From the NCBI GenBank assembly GCA_030681895.1, contig JAUXRI010000315.1, positions 1 to 64,000 of the forward strand: DNA of 64,000 nucleotides, in the 5' to 3' direction. Numbering within the stretch: the first letter of the stretch is position 1; each line of letters begins with the position of its first letter. The position numbers and the translations under genes are program-made. Source of the DNA: Myxococcales bacterium. GTDB lineage: Bacteria > Myxococcota > Myxococcia > Myxococcales > Myxococcaceae. Below the pieces are notes generated by a model that saw only the letters and a program-made list of their open reading frames with translations, was not told the origin of the DNA and searched no databases. Positions 1 through 9,194 of this stretch are shown piece by piece.

Positions 1-2942
1 GTTCGACGGCAGGCGGCTCGGCTGGTGGTTCCACGGCAGGCGGCTCGGCCGGTGGTTCGACGGCAGGCGGCTCGGCCGGTGGTTCGACGGCAGGCGGCGC
101 GGCCGGTGGTTCGACGGCAGGCGGCTCGGCTGGTGGTTCGACGATGATGGCTGGCGAGACGTGCGCGACTGCTCCGGTGGTCGGCGCTGGCGTCATCAAC
201 GGCACGACGACGGGCGCTTCGAATGACGCTCGCCTGAGTACTTCCAACGGATGTGCGGGTTCGAACTCTGCGGCGCCTGACGTCTACTACGCGGTGTCCG
301 TGCCCGCGCAGACCCGACTGGTTGCGAACATCAATGCAACCTGGGACACGGTCATCAACCTGATCGAGGAGCCGGTCGCCAACTGCGGCGCGGCGCTTTC
401 CGACGGCGGTCTTTCCTTCCTGTGTGTGGCAGCCGCAGACGCAATCGGAAGCAACGAAACCGTCAACTTTGCCAACCGAACTGCGAGCGCGCGCACCATC
501 TACATTCACGTTGATGGTTGGGACAGCACGGACCTCGGCGACTTCGTTCTGACCGTCGGCCTGTCACCGATTCCTGCTGGTGAAGTTTGCGACACCGCCG
601 AAGTACTGACCCTCCCGGCCTCCCGCCCAGCAGACACCCTCGTGGGTTTCGCCAACGACCTCGCCCCGGGAGGCGCCAACGGCTGCGCGTCGGGCACGGG
701 TTCGGTGGACCGCATGTACCGCGTGACAGTCCCGGCGAACAACCGCCTCACCGCGACCGTAGTCGCTTCGACGAACAGTGATGGTGGTGTCGCGTTTGCG
801 CCGACCATCAACATTGTGGCTGCGACCGCTACCTGTGGGAACACCGTGCCTTGCCTCAGCGGAGGAAACTCGGCTGGAAGCCCAGGAACGGCGACCGCCA
901 CCCTGAACAATGGGGCCGGTGCCCGTGACGTCATCGTGATTGTGGACACCGCCACAGCTTCGCCTGAGGGTACCTTCTCCCTGTCTCTCACCGCCGCGCC
1001 AGCGACCCAGCCAGTGGGCGACCTGTGCGTGAACGTTGCTGCCCCGATTGCTGCCACGACGACGTTGCAGAGCGAGAGCTTCTCAACCTTCGCGGCGGAC
1101 TACAGTCCTCGCGGTCAAACGTCGTGCGAGTTCCAATCGGGTCTCGATCGAGTTTACGCGGTGACCATTCCCGTCGGTCAGATCATGACAGCGACGGCGA
1201 CGGCCACTGACGCGGGCGTGCTGCCCGATGGTGGGTTCATCGACCTCTCTCTCAGCGTCATTGACCAGGCCACCGACTGCAACTCTGGTCCCTGCCTTGG
1301 CGGCGTCAACGCCGCTGGAACCACTGAGACTGTCGTGCAGAGCAACACCGCGGGGACGACGCCTCGATCGGTGTTTCTGGTGGTCGACTCGAACCTTCCT
1401 GCGGCAGCGGGAACCTACTCACTCAACGTCAATCTCGCGGCGCCTCTTGCGGGAGACACCTGCAGTGACACGCTCATGAACTACGGAGCGTCCATCTCGC
1501 TCATGAGTGAGACCCTGTCTGGCTACTCGAATGACTTCTCCACCGCAGTGGCTGGCTGCGCATTCGAGGCGGGCAGTGATCGCGTCTACCGGATTACGAT
1601 TCCCGCTGGGTTCAGGCTCAACGCAACGACGACCACCGCGGCCGACCATGCGCTCAGCTTGATCACCGGACCTGCTGCGAATTGCGCGGCACCGTCGTGC
1701 CTCACGAGCTCAGACGTCTTCGGCGCACCCGGTGAGAGCCTTCGCTATGACAACCTCACCTCGTCTCCGCTCACCGTCTTCCTCGTCGTGGATCGCTTTG
1801 GCACGGCAGGCCTCCCTGCATTTGGGTTGACGCTCGACCTCGCCGCAGCGCCAATGTCCGTCACTCCCGGTCTTTCCTGTTCAATGCCGACGGTCATCCC
1901 TGCGAACGGCACCGTCCTCTCAAACACGACCGGCATCATGGGTGGGTTTGCGTTCGCTGATACCGGCGCGTGTAAGGGGCAGTCTTCCATGACCAATGCG
2001 CCGGACGGTGTGTTCCAAATCACGATCCCTGCGAACTCGCGTACGACCATCACCACGCGCTCGACCTGGGATGCCGTGATCAATGTCGTGGATAGCCCTG
2101 ATACGAACTGTGGCTCAGGGATGGGCATGGGTATTGTGTGCCTCGCCGGAGCCGATTCGACGGCGAGTGGCGCTGAGACAGTCAGCGTCTCGAACACGTC
2201 GACCACCACGACTCGGACGGTCTTCCTGATCGTTGACGGTTGGGCCGATACCGACTTCGGGACGTTCGAGATCGAAACCGCCACTTCCGTGATTCCGCCG
2301 CCCGGCTACACGAAGACCACTACCAGCCAGGCTTGCACGACCCTGGCTGCCCCAACCGCACTCATTGCCAGCGTCGCTGACGACAGCACGTCACCCGTCA
2401 CCGCGCTGCCACTGGCATTCTCGTTCTTCGGAACTCCAGTGACGCACTTCGCCGCAACGACCAACGGCAACGTGCAGTTCTTCGCTGCAGCAACGGGGAC
2501 GGTTTCGAGTCAGTGGACCAACGCAGCGATTCCGACCGCCGCTGTGCCGAACGGCTTCGCAGCGCCCTTCTGGGACGACCTGCACATTCCGAACAACGGT
2601 GGCACGCCTGCAATTCGGTATGAGGTCACGGGCACGGCACCGAACCAGGTCCTCACCGTCGAGTGGTTCGACATCGCAATTGCGACCGGTGGTGGCGGCG
2701 GTGCACCGAACGCAGGAACGCGGACCGAGCGCTTGAACTTCCAGGTGAAGCTCTTCGAGACGACCAACGTCGTCGAGTTCCACTACTGCTCGCTGGTGGC
2801 CGGAACGGGATCTGCTCTCGCCGTCAGCGGCAGCGGTGCGACGGTCGGCCTCGAGAACTCGGCGGGTACGGCTGGTGTTCAGCACTCGTTCAATACGGGC
2901 AGCTCGGTGAACACGACCGATGCGCTGCGCTTCACGCCGTAA
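1..2942 (+). CDS. Modular surface protein with repeated PPC-like domains, 5' end outside window
   Basis: The reading frame is open from base 3, so the gene starts upstream; the first ATG at 144 is internal. The visible part opens with a Gly/Ser/Thr/Ala linker. Five modules of roughly 110-140 residues follow, each starting with a G-x-x-C motif and containing a D-x-VY/MYR-V-x-xP-A core and a paired CxxC-type loop. This resembles bacterial pre-peptidase C-terminal (PPC-like) beta-sandwiches. The last 220 residues contain an FxFFG...TNGNVQF...APFWDDL pattern seen in secreted adhesion-type domains. It is inferred to be an extracellular or cell-surface protein. The module set closely resembles the C-terminus of the gene at 23592-27080. 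A hairpin terminator follows the stop. The N-terminus, and so the lipoprotein status, is not visible. Confidence 0.85.
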   Translation, partial: STAGGSAGGSTAGGSAGGSTAGGSAGGSTAGGAAGGSTAGGSAGGSTMMAGETCATAPVVGAGVINGTTTGASNDARLSTSNGCAGSNSAAPDVYYAVSVPAQTRLVANINATWDTVINLIEEPVANCGAALSDGGLSFLCVAAADAIGSNETVNFANRTASARTIYIHVDGWDSTDLGDFVLTVGLSPIPAGEVCDTAEVLTLPASRPADTLVGFANDLAPGGANGCASGTGSVDRMYRVTVPANNRLTATVVASTNSDGGVAFAPTINIVAATATCGNTVPCLSGGNSAGSPGTATATLNNGAGARDVIVIVDTATASPEGTFSLSLTAAPATQPVGDLCVNVAAPIAATTTLQSESFSTFAADYSPRGQTSCEFQSGLDRVYAVTIPVGQIMTATATATDAGVLPDGGFIDLSLSVIDQATDCNSGPCLGGVNAAGTTETVVQSNTAGTTPRSVFLVVDSNLPAAAGTYSLNVNLAAPLAGDTCSDTLMNYGASISLMSETLSGYSNDFSTAVAGCAFEAGSDRVYRITIPAGFRLNATTTTAADHALSLITGPAANCAAPSCLTSSDVFGAPGESLRYDNLTSSPLTVFLVVDRFGTAGLPAFGLTLDLAAAPMSVTPGLSCSMPTVIPANGTVLSNTTGIMGGFAFADTGACKGQSSMTNAPDGVFQITIPANSRTTITTRSTWDAVINVVDSPDTNCGSGMGMGIVCLAGADSTASGAETVSVSNTSTTTTRTVFLIVDGWADTDFGTFEIETATSVIPPPGYTKTTTSQACTTLAAPTALIASVADDSTSPVTALPLAFSFFGTPVTHFAATTNGNVQFFAAATGTVSSQWTNAAIPTAAVPNGFAAPFWDDLHIPNNGGTPAIRYEVTGTAPNQVLTVEWFDIAIATGGGGGAPNAGTRTERLNFQVKLFETTNVVEFHYCSLVAGTGSALAVSGSGATVGLENSAGTAGVQHSFNTGSSVNTTDALRFTP
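3..143 (+). repeat. 27-bp coding minisatellite (GGSTAGGSA linker)
   Basis: About five tandem copies of a 27-bp unit are read in frame as a nine-residue GGSTAGGSA-type repeat. The array continues upstream of the window. Copies differ by one or two bases (tcg/tcc/gcg at Ser/Ala positions). It makes a flexible linker in the surface protein. Confidence 0.9.
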
Positions 2943-2969
2943 CAAAGGCATCTCGTTGAGATGAACGAG

Positions 2970-3003
2970 GGGCGCTGCTCGAAAGGGCAGCGCCCTTCTT
3001 CTT
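2970..3003 (+). terminator. Rho-independent terminator after the surface protein
   Basis: A perfect 9-bp GC-rich stem (2970-2978 pairing with 2987-2995) has an 8-base loop and is followed by a T-rich tract. It lies 28 bases after the stop at 2942 and just before the next gene. Confidence 0.8.
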
Positions 3004-3013
3004 GGAGGGGTGC

Positions 3014-3334
3014 TTGAACAGATTTCGCTTCTTCTGGCTGATACCGATTCTGGTGAGCGGTTGTCCGGAGCAGATCGGCAGCCGCTGCGGGCCAGACTTG
3101 CCGCCATGCCCATCAGGCACCGCGTGTGTCGATGCCACCTGCCAGGATCAAGTGGCTGGAGGGGGAGTTGCTGGTGATCCCGTCATTGGCTGTGTCGATA
3201 CGGTTGGGCGGATCGTCTTCGTCTCGACCGACGCGCGCGGCATCGACACCACGGCCGACTGGCCGATGGAAGGGCACGACCCGGCGAAGACGTTCAACAC
3301 CGCGACCGACCTCACTCGCTACGCCTGTCCCTGA
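3014..3334 (+). CDS. Small Cys-rich lipoprotein
   Basis: A predicted 106-residue lipoprotein. The start is taken as TTG at 3014 because a GGAGG at 3004-3009 sits just upstream; an earlier in-frame TTG at 3002 overlaps that ribosome site. The N-terminus is a short signal peptide ending in VSGC, a usable lipobox. A Cys-rich stretch of the type PPCPSGTACVDATC follows, common in myxobacterial lipoproteins. The rest has no recognisable domain. The stop lies one base before the MOSC gene, so the two are probably co-transcribed. Confidence 0.6.
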   Translation: MNRFRFFWLIPILVSGCPEQIGSRCGPDLPPCPSGTACVDATCQDQVAGGGVAGDPVIGCVDTVGRIVFVSTDARGIDTTADWPMEGHDPAKTFNTATDLTRYACP

Positions 3335-3335
3335 C

Positions 3336-4166
3336 GTGCGCGTCGCCGGCCTCTTTCACTACCCGGTGAAGTCGCTCCGAGGTGTCGCGGTCGAGGCGCT
3401 CGAGCTCGGAGCGCGCGGACCGCTCCACGACCGTGAGTGGATGCTCGTCGACGCGCAGGGCCGGTTCTTGAGTCAACGCGGTACACCGCGCATGGCAACG
3501 CTGACGGCGAGCCTGACGTCAGACACGCTGCGGCTCGGTGATGACAGCGGTGCGACGCTCGAGGTGCCGCGTGAGAACGACGGCACCTCACTCGACGTCA
3601 CCGTCTGGCGTGACACCGTTGCTGCCATTGATTGTGGAGACGCCGCGGCCGCCTGGCTCGAAGCGCGCCTCCACCACCCCTGTCGTCTCGTTCGCCTGCC
3701 GGACTCGACCATCCGTCCCCTCGACCCGAAGTTCAGCCCGCGACCCGACGCGCAGACTGGCTTCGCCGACGGCTACCCCGTCCTCCTCACCAACGCGTCC
3801 TCCGTCGACGCGCTCAACCGCGAGCTCCCACACCCCCTCGGCATGGAGCGCTTCCGCCCCAACGTCGTCATCACCGGCGCTCCCGAGTGGGCCGAAGACG
3901 AGTGGCGCGTCGTGCAGGCCGGCGGCGTCACCCTCGACCTCGTCAAACCCTGCGCCCGCTGCGCCGTCATCACCACCGACCAGCGCTCCGGAGAGAAGCC
4001 CGACGGCGCGACGCCGCTCACCGTGCTCGCCGCCAACCGCACGCTGCCGCCCTTCGGGGCCATCTTCGGGCAGAACGCCGTGCACCGCGCCACCGGCACG
4101 CTCCGCCTCGGCGACCCGCTCACCGTGCTCGAGAAGCAGCCCCGCCCCGCCTTCGTTCCGCGATAA
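3336..4166 (+). CDS. MOSC domain protein (YcbX/YiiM-like)
   Basis: Predicted 276-residue cytoplasmic protein. The GTG at 3336 gives MRVAGLFHYPVKSLRG, the canonical start of the MOSC N-terminal beta-barrel domain; longer in-frame extensions run into the preceding gene. The C-terminal MOSC core holds the CARC motif with the presumed cysteine ligand, followed by a TTDQ segment and a terminal IFGQN motif. By family knowledge MOSC proteins bind molybdenum cofactor or act in sulfur transfer and reductive detoxification of N-hydroxylated bases. No redox partner gene is adjacent, so the substrate is unknown. Confidence 0.85.
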   Translation: MRVAGLFHYPVKSLRGVAVEALELGARGPLHDREWMLVDAQGRFLSQRGTPRMATLTASLTSDTLRLGDDSGATLEVPRENDGTSLDVTVWRDTVAAIDCGDAAAAWLEARLHHPCRLVRLPDSTIRPLDPKFSPRPDAQTGFADGYPVLLTNASSVDALNRELPHPLGMERFRPNVVITGAPEWAEDEWRVVQAGGVTLDLVKPCARCAVITTDQRSGEKPDGATPLTVLAANRTLPPFGAIFGQNAVHRATGTLRLGDPLTVLEKQPRPAFVPR

Positions 4167-4176
4167 CTTGCCCTCC

Positions 4177-4518
4177 ATGGACTGCCTCTTCTGCCGCATC
4201 GTCTCGGGCCAGATTCCCGCGAAGAAGATTCACGAGGACGAACACTGCATCGGCTTCTTCGACATCAACCCGCAGGCGCCGCTCCACGCGCTCTTCATTC
4301 CCAAACGCCACATCGCGACGGTCAACGACCTCACCTCGGAAGACCGTGAGCTCGCCGGCCACCTGCTCGTCGCTGCGGGGAAGTTCGCGAAGGCCCAGGG
4401 CGTGTCAGACGCCGGCTTCCGGCTGGTGATGAACTGCAACGGCGACGGCGGGCAGACCGTGTTCCATCTGCACCTGCACCTGCTCGCCGGCCGTGCGCTG
4501 GCGTGGCCGCCGGGCTGA
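4177..4518 (+). CDS. HIT family nucleotide hydrolase (HinT-like)
   Basis: 113 residues, the usual length for this family. The N-terminus has the CxFCRI zinc/structural motif of HinT-type proteins, and the C-terminus carries the catalytic histidine triad HLHLHLLAG. These enzymes hydrolyse purine nucleoside phosphoramidates or AMP-lysine adducts in the cytoplasm. The gene starts 10 bases after the MOSC stop, suggesting one transcript. Assignment to HinT rather than another HIT branch is inferred from size and motif. Confidence 0.9.
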   Translation: MDCLFCRIVSGQIPAKKIHEDEHCIGFFDINPQAPLHALFIPKRHIATVNDLTSEDRELAGHLLVAAGKFAKAQGVSDAGFRLVMNCNGDGGQTVFHLHLHLLAGRALAWPPG

Positions 4519-4588
4519 GCCGCGCCGCTGCACGCCATGGGAGGCCTATGGGTTCGGCACGTCCCGGCCGAGGCGATAAGCGCTCCGC

Positions 4589-6040
4589 ATGCCCCGTGCT
4601 CTCGTCGCTCTGTCGTGCTGTCTGGTTTTCCTCACCTCATGCCGGCAGTCCGATTCGGGTGGCGTCCTCGAGGTTCCCGCGACGCTCGAGCAATCGGTCA
4701 CCGAAGGCGGCCCCAACCCGACGGCCGTGACGTTCGACCTCACCAACCTCGGCAACTGCCCGCTGGCGTACACGCTCTCGACCTCGACCGTCGACGGTGA
4801 GGCGTGGTTGTCGGTCTCTCCTTCGGCGGGCAACGTCGCTGCCGGCGCGAGCGCTTCCATCAGCGTGAGCATCGACGTCATCGCCCCGGCGCTCCTCCCC
4901 GGCAACTACACCGGCAGCATCACCGTCGCAGGCACGTGCACCACCACCGGCCAGGCCGCGCGGGGCAGCCCACTCGCCGTCGCCGTCAACCTGCGCGTCA
5001 CACCGCTCGGCGCGGCCATCGCCGTCAGCCAGACGAACATCGGCGTCGACACCAACCCCGTTGCCGACCAATGGAGCGCCGTCCCCTCCAACACGCTCAC
5101 CACCGACCGCGGCGCGCACACCGCCATCTGGACCGGCCGCGAGATGTGGGTCTTCGGCGGTGAGAACACGGCGGGCACCGTCGGTGTCGGCGGCAAGTAC
5201 GACCCGCTCACCACGCAGTGGGCCGCGATGCCCACTGCAGGCGCGCCGTCAGCCCGCATGGGCCACACCGCGGTGTGGACTGGCACGCAGATGGTGGTCT
5301 GGGGCGGTACGTCTGCCGCCAGCTTCGGAGCAGCCGGCGCGCTCGCCTCTGGCGCCAGGCTCACCACCACCGGGTGGACAGCCATCACCTCCACCGGCGC
5401 GCCGTCGGCGCGGCTCCACCACACGGCCGTGTGGACCGGCACCGAGGTGTTGGTGTGGGGCGGCCTGTCGTCCTCCAACGCGCAGCTTGGCGACGGCGCC
5501 AGGTACAACCCCGTCACCAACACCTGGTCAGCGATGTCTTCCGTCAACGCGCCCGCGGCCCGCGCGAGGCACATCGCCGTGTGGACCGGCCGTGAGCTCC
5601 TCATCTGGGGCGGCACGGGCTCGAGCGGCGCGCTCTCCGACGGCGCCAGGTACAGCCCCGGCACCAACACGTGGACGGCGATGGCGCCGGGCGCTCCCGC
5701 TGGCAACCGGCTGGTGTCTGCGTGGACTGGCGCCTCGTGGGTGGTGCTCGATGGCGCCACGGTGGCCTCCTACTCGCCATCGCAGAACGTGTGGCGAGAC
5801 CTGCCCGACGCGCCGCGCGCCCGCACGTCCGACAACGCTGCCTTCGCGTGGAGCGGCACCGAGCTGCTGCTCTGGGGCCCCGCGCCCGGAGATCGTTACA
5901 ACCCCTTCACCGGCGTCTGGAGCCCGATGGCCACGATGCAGCAGCCCAGCGCCCGCGTGCGCGCGTCCGGCGTGTGGACAGGCGTCACCTTCATCGTCTT
6001 TGGCGGCGACACCCTCACCGACGGCGCCTCGTATCGGTGA
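4589..6040 (+). CDS. Kelch-repeat lipoprotein, copy 1
   Basis: Predicted 483-residue lipoprotein with signal peptide and lipobox LTSC. Residues about 25-150 form a beta-sandwich-like domain reminiscent of BACON modules (SVSPSAGNVAAG pattern, two conserved Cys). The remainder consists of about six Kelch-type blades with the repeated core ...HTAVWTGxxMxVWGG. It probably forms a periplasmic or surface beta-propeller for ligand or protein binding; no catalytic residues are evident. The stop overlaps the start of the next gene (TGATG), and the downstream protein is a clear paralogue, so this is a translationally coupled tandem duplication. Confidence 0.85.
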   Translation: MPRALVALSCCLVFLTSCRQSDSGGVLEVPATLEQSVTEGGPNPTAVTFDLTNLGNCPLAYTLSTSTVDGEAWLSVSPSAGNVAAGASASISVSIDVIAPALLPGNYTGSITVAGTCTTTGQAARGSPLAVAVNLRVTPLGAAIAVSQTNIGVDTNPVADQWSAVPSNTLTTDRGAHTAIWTGREMWVFGGENTAGTVGVGGKYDPLTTQWAAMPTAGAPSARMGHTAVWTGTQMVVWGGTSAASFGAAGALASGARLTTTGWTAITSTGAPSARLHHTAVWTGTEVLVWGGLSSSNAQLGDGARYNPVTNTWSAMSSVNAPAARARHIAVWTGRELLIWGGTGSSGALSDGARYSPGTNTWTAMAPGAPAGNRLVSAWTGASWVVLDGATVASYSPSQNVWRDLPDAPRARTSDNAAFAWSGTELLLWGPAPGDRYNPFTGVWSPMATMQQPSARVRASGVWTGVTFIVFGGDTLTDGASYR

Positions 6041-7548
6041 TGCGTTCCTTCTTCCCTGGCTGCGCTGCGCTCGCGCTGCTGGCGGGGTGTGCACCTGCTC
6101 GTGACGACGAGGCGAGGCTCTCGCTGCCGGCGCTCGTTCGCCAGCGCGTCGTCGAGGGCGGGCCCAACCCGTCGGCCGTCACCGTCACCCTCGACGACCG
6201 TGGCAACTGCCCGCTCGTCTTCTCGGCGACGACGACGACGGTCGATGGCGCCGCGTGGGTGAGCGTTTCTCCGTCGGCTGGGGTGGTGGCGCCTTCGGGT
6301 CAGGCCACGCTGACGCTGTCGTTCGACGTCATCACGAGCGCGCTCCTCCCAGGTCTGTACACCGGCACGCTCGAGGTGACGGGCACCTGCCAGACGACGG
6401 GGCAACCCGCGCGAGGCAGCCCGAGCGTCGTTGCGCTCAACCTCGTGGTGGTGGCTGCTGGAACGGGGAACCGCTGGCTCGACTTCGCGGGCTCGCTCGT
6501 CCCCACCGCGAGGCGTGACGCGACGCTCGTCGCGAGTGAGTTCGGCGACGGAACCGTGCCCGACTTCGCGAGTCTGCTCTTCGGCGGAGAGAACGCGGCC
6601 GGACCTGTCGCGTCGCCTTTCCTGTATCGGGATGGCGTTGGGTGGGAAGACATCTCGGCGCTCGATGGCGGCCCAGGCCCGAGAACGCGTCACACGGCGA
6701 CGGCTGTCTCGTCAGAGTTCTCGGGAGCCGTGGTGTGGGGAGGCCAGGTCGAGGACGGCGGCGTGACGAACACCGGCGCGTTTCTCGCGGGGCAATCGCC
6801 GCTCCAGTGGGTGCCCGTCACCGTCGTCAACGCTCCCATCGCGCGGGCCGAGCACACGGCGACGTGGCAGATGCCCTCGCTCGTGGTGTGGGGCGGGCGC
6901 GACGTCGCAGGCCAGGTGCTGCAGACCGGTGGGCGGTACCGAATCGACTTCGATCAGTGGCTGCCGCTCTCGGTCGTCGGCGCGCCAGCCGCTCGTCGCC
7001 GCCACCACGCCGTCTTCGACTCGGTGAACTTCCAGGTGCTCATCTGGGGCGGGCTGCTCGCGTCGGGGCTGCCGACCAACACCGGCGGCCGCTACGACAC
7101 GGCCAACGACGTCTGGCAGACGATGAGCACGGTGGCAGCCCCCACGCCCCGCGAGGGCGCCAGCGTGGTGTGGACCGGAACGAAGATGGTGGTGTGGGGT
7201 GGCCGTGACGCAGGCGGGCTGCGCAACGATGGTGCGAGCTACGAGCCGTCGACGGACACGTGGCAGGCGCTGCCGTCGATGGGGGCGCCGGCGGCTCGTG
7301 AGGGCCATACCGCCGTGTGGACCGGCACCGCGATGATTGTCTGGGGTGGCCTCAGCGCAGGCGGCGTTCGGCTCGACAGCGGCGGCCTCTTCGACGAAGC
7401 GCTGGGCACCTGGGTGAACGTGCCAGTGCTGGGCGCGCCCGGTGCGCGGGCAGGACACGCGGCGGTGTGGCACCTCGACCGGATGCTCGTCGTGAGTGGC
7501 GCGACGAGCTCAGGACTGACTGGTGGAGGGCGCGCGTTTCAGCCGTGA
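6040..7548 (+). CDS. Kelch-repeat lipoprotein, copy 2
   Basis: Predicted 502 residues. The ATG at 6040 shares its A with the preceding stop. The signal peptide MRSFFPGCAALALLAGC has lipobox LAGC. The layout matches the upstream paralogue: a BACON-like domain with VVEGGPNPSAV and SVSPSAG signatures, then Kelch blades with HTAVWTGTAMIVWGG-type cores. The blades are more diverged than the N-terminal domain. The role is unknown; it is probably an envelope-bound binding protein that pairs with copy 1. The stop abuts that of the convergent gene with no spacer. Confidence 0.85.
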   Translation: MRSFFPGCAALALLAGCAPARDDEARLSLPALVRQRVVEGGPNPSAVTVTLDDRGNCPLVFSATTTTVDGAAWVSVSPSAGVVAPSGQATLTLSFDVITSALLPGLYTGTLEVTGTCQTTGQPARGSPSVVALNLVVVAAGTGNRWLDFAGSLVPTARRDATLVASEFGDGTVPDFASLLFGGENAAGPVASPFLYRDGVGWEDISALDGGPGPRTRHTATAVSSEFSGAVVWGGQVEDGGVTNTGAFLAGQSPLQWVPVTVVNAPIARAEHTATWQMPSLVVWGGRDVAGQVLQTGGRYRIDFDQWLPLSVVGAPAARRRHHAVFDSVNFQVLIWGGLLASGLPTNTGGRYDTANDVWQTMSTVAAPTPREGASVVWTGTKMVVWGGRDAGGLRNDGASYEPSTDTWQALPSMGAPAAREGHTAVWTGTAMIVWGGLSAGGVRLDSGGLFDEALGTWVNVPVLGAPGARAGHAAVWHLDRMLVVSGATSSGLTGGGRAFQP

Positions 7549-8268
7549 CTACCGGGCCTGCTTCGGGCCGGGAGCCGTGAAGGTCACCGCCGCGCTCGAC
7601 GCTCCGCGATTGCCTGACACGTCGACCGGCGTGAACACCACCGTCGCGGTCACGCCCGGCTTCAAGTCGAACGCGCCCGAGCACATGCCGTGGCCGAGGT
7701 CGAAGCCGCCTTCTTTCGGAGCGAACACCGCCGTCTCGGTCTTCCCGTCGACCGTCACCTTCGCCTCGACGAAGGCGTTCGGCTCGTTCATCGCCACGCC
7801 GTTCACTTCGAGGGACGAGCCGGGACCGCAGCCGAACTCAGACCAGCTCGTCGCTCCGGCGCTCGGCGTGCCGACGAAGGCCGGCGCCACAGAGTCGACC
7901 GTCTTCCCGACCTTCCATGAGCCGAGCGCTCGCCCAAGCTGCTCCTTCGAGCTCTTCTTCAGCGTCAACGCCCACCGCACCGGCGGCAACGCCGTCACAG
8001 GCTTCACCAGCGCCACCACCTGCGAGTACCCGGCGAACTGGCTGACCACCTCGACCGCCACCCGCTGTGCGCCAGAGACGAACTCCAGGTCGCGCGTGAG
8101 GTCGACCTTCCGAAAACGCCCGCCGAGCGTCACCAGCACGGTGGGCTGCGGCGGGAGCTCGACCTCGTTCGCCGGCGACACGTTCACCCACTCTCCCGCG
8201 CACTTCGCCCGTGCCTCGACGCCGACCAGCACGAGCCCAACCACCAGCACGGTCAAGAAGGAGCGCAT
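7549..8268 (-). CDS. Secreted protein of unknown function
   Basis: Predicted 239 residues. The ATG at 8268 is chosen because it opens a clear signal peptide (MRSFLTVLVVGLVLVGVEARA) and is preceded by CTCAGGGG. The mature part has a CAGEWVNVSPANEVELP opening and a second half with GCGPGSSLEVNGVAMNEP and FTPVDVSGNRG. That layout suggests two Ig-like beta domains. I do not recognise a family. It is transcribed divergently from the acyltransferase gene. Confidence 0.7.
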   Translation of the reverse strand: MRSFLTVLVVGLVLVGVEARAKCAGEWVNVSPANEVELPPQPTVLVTLGGRFRKVDLTRDLEFVSGAQRVAVEVVSQFAGYSQVVALVKPVTALPPVRWALTLKKSSKEQLGRALGSWKVGKTVDSVAPAFVGTPSAGATSWSEFGCGPGSSLEVNGVAMNEPNAFVEAKVTVDGKTETAVFAPKEGGFDLGHGMCSGAFDLKPGVTATVVFTPVDVSGNRGASSAAVTFTAPGPKQAR

Positions 8269-8347
8269 CCCCTGAGGATACGCCCTCTGCTCAGAACGTG
8301 CGCGAGACCGCCCCACGACCGCGTCGGATCCGCTACCTTCGCCCGCC

Positions 8348-9184
8348 ATGGGTCACCTCCAGCTCGTCGAGAAGAAAGACGTCAGCAGCTTTCGCAAGAT
8401 GGCCATCGGCACGTGGGCCACCGCGTACGACCCGACCGTCTACGGCACGCTCTCGGTGCGCATGGAGAAGGCGCTCAAGTACATCGAGCGTTTTCGTGAA
8501 GTGAACGGCGTGCGGCTCACCGTCACCCACCTCGTCGCGCGCGCCGTCGCGGTCGCTCTGCGCAAGGTGCCCGACGCCAACGCGATTCTGCGCTTCAACA
8601 AGATCTACCTTCGCCAGAACGTCGTCATCTCGGTGCTGGTGGTGCAGACCGACCAGGGCGACGGCAAGGTCGACCTCACCGCCGCGCGCATCGACGAGGC
8701 CGACAAGAAGTCGCTCAAAGAGATGGCCGCCGAGATGGCCGCCACCATCGAGAAGGTCCGTCAGCGCAAGGACGCCGCGCTCGAGAAGGGCAAGAGCACC
8801 GTGGGGATGATTCCCTTCATGTTCATGAACACCTTCCTGAAGCTGCTCCACTTCTTCATGTACACGCTCAACCTCGACCTCTCGGCGTTCGGCATGCCGA
8901 AGGACGCGTTCGGTGGCGTCACCATCACCAACGTCGGCTCGCTCGGCCTCGACATCGCGTACGTGCCGCTCGTGCCGTACACCGCGACGCCCATCTTCAT
9001 CGCGCCCGGCGCAGTGTCGGATGAGCCCGTCGTCGAAGACGGCAAGGTCATCGCCGGCAAGGTGATGCGCATCAACGCCTCGTTCGACCACCGCTTCATC
9101 GACGGCGCGCACGCCGCGCAGCTCGCCCGCACGGTGAAGGAGATGATGGAGAACCCGTTCGAGCAGTTCGACAAGCTCGACTGA
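8348..9184 (+). CDS. 2-oxoacid dehydrogenase E2-type acyltransferase catalytic domain, stand-alone
   Basis: 278 residues matching only the catalytic domain of dihydrolipoamide acyltransferases. The active-site DHRFIDG lies at residues 247-253 with catalytic His248. The upstream lipoyl domain and the E1/E3-binding domain are absent, and no E1 or E3 genes are nearby. An amphipathic hydrophobic insert (about residues 153-176, MIPFMFMNTFLKLLHFF) is unusual for the soluble core. Proteins of this shape occur singly in several proteobacteria and actinobacteria; the acyl donor and acceptor are unknown. The domain call is firm and the reaction is inferred. Confidence 0.8.
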   Translation: MGHLQLVEKKDVSSFRKMAIGTWATAYDPTVYGTLSVRMEKALKYIERFREVNGVRLTVTHLVARAVAVALRKVPDANAILRFNKIYLRQNVVISVLVVQTDQGDGKVDLTAARIDEADKKSLKEMAAEMAATIEKVRQRKDAALEKGKSTVGMIPFMFMNTFLKLLHFFMYTLNLDLSAFGMPKDAFGGVTITNVGSLGLDIAYVPLVPYTATPIFIAPGAVSDEPVVEDGKVIAGKVMRINASFDHRFIDGAHAAQLARTVKEMMENPFEQFDKLD

Positions 9185-9194
9185 GCCTTCCGTC

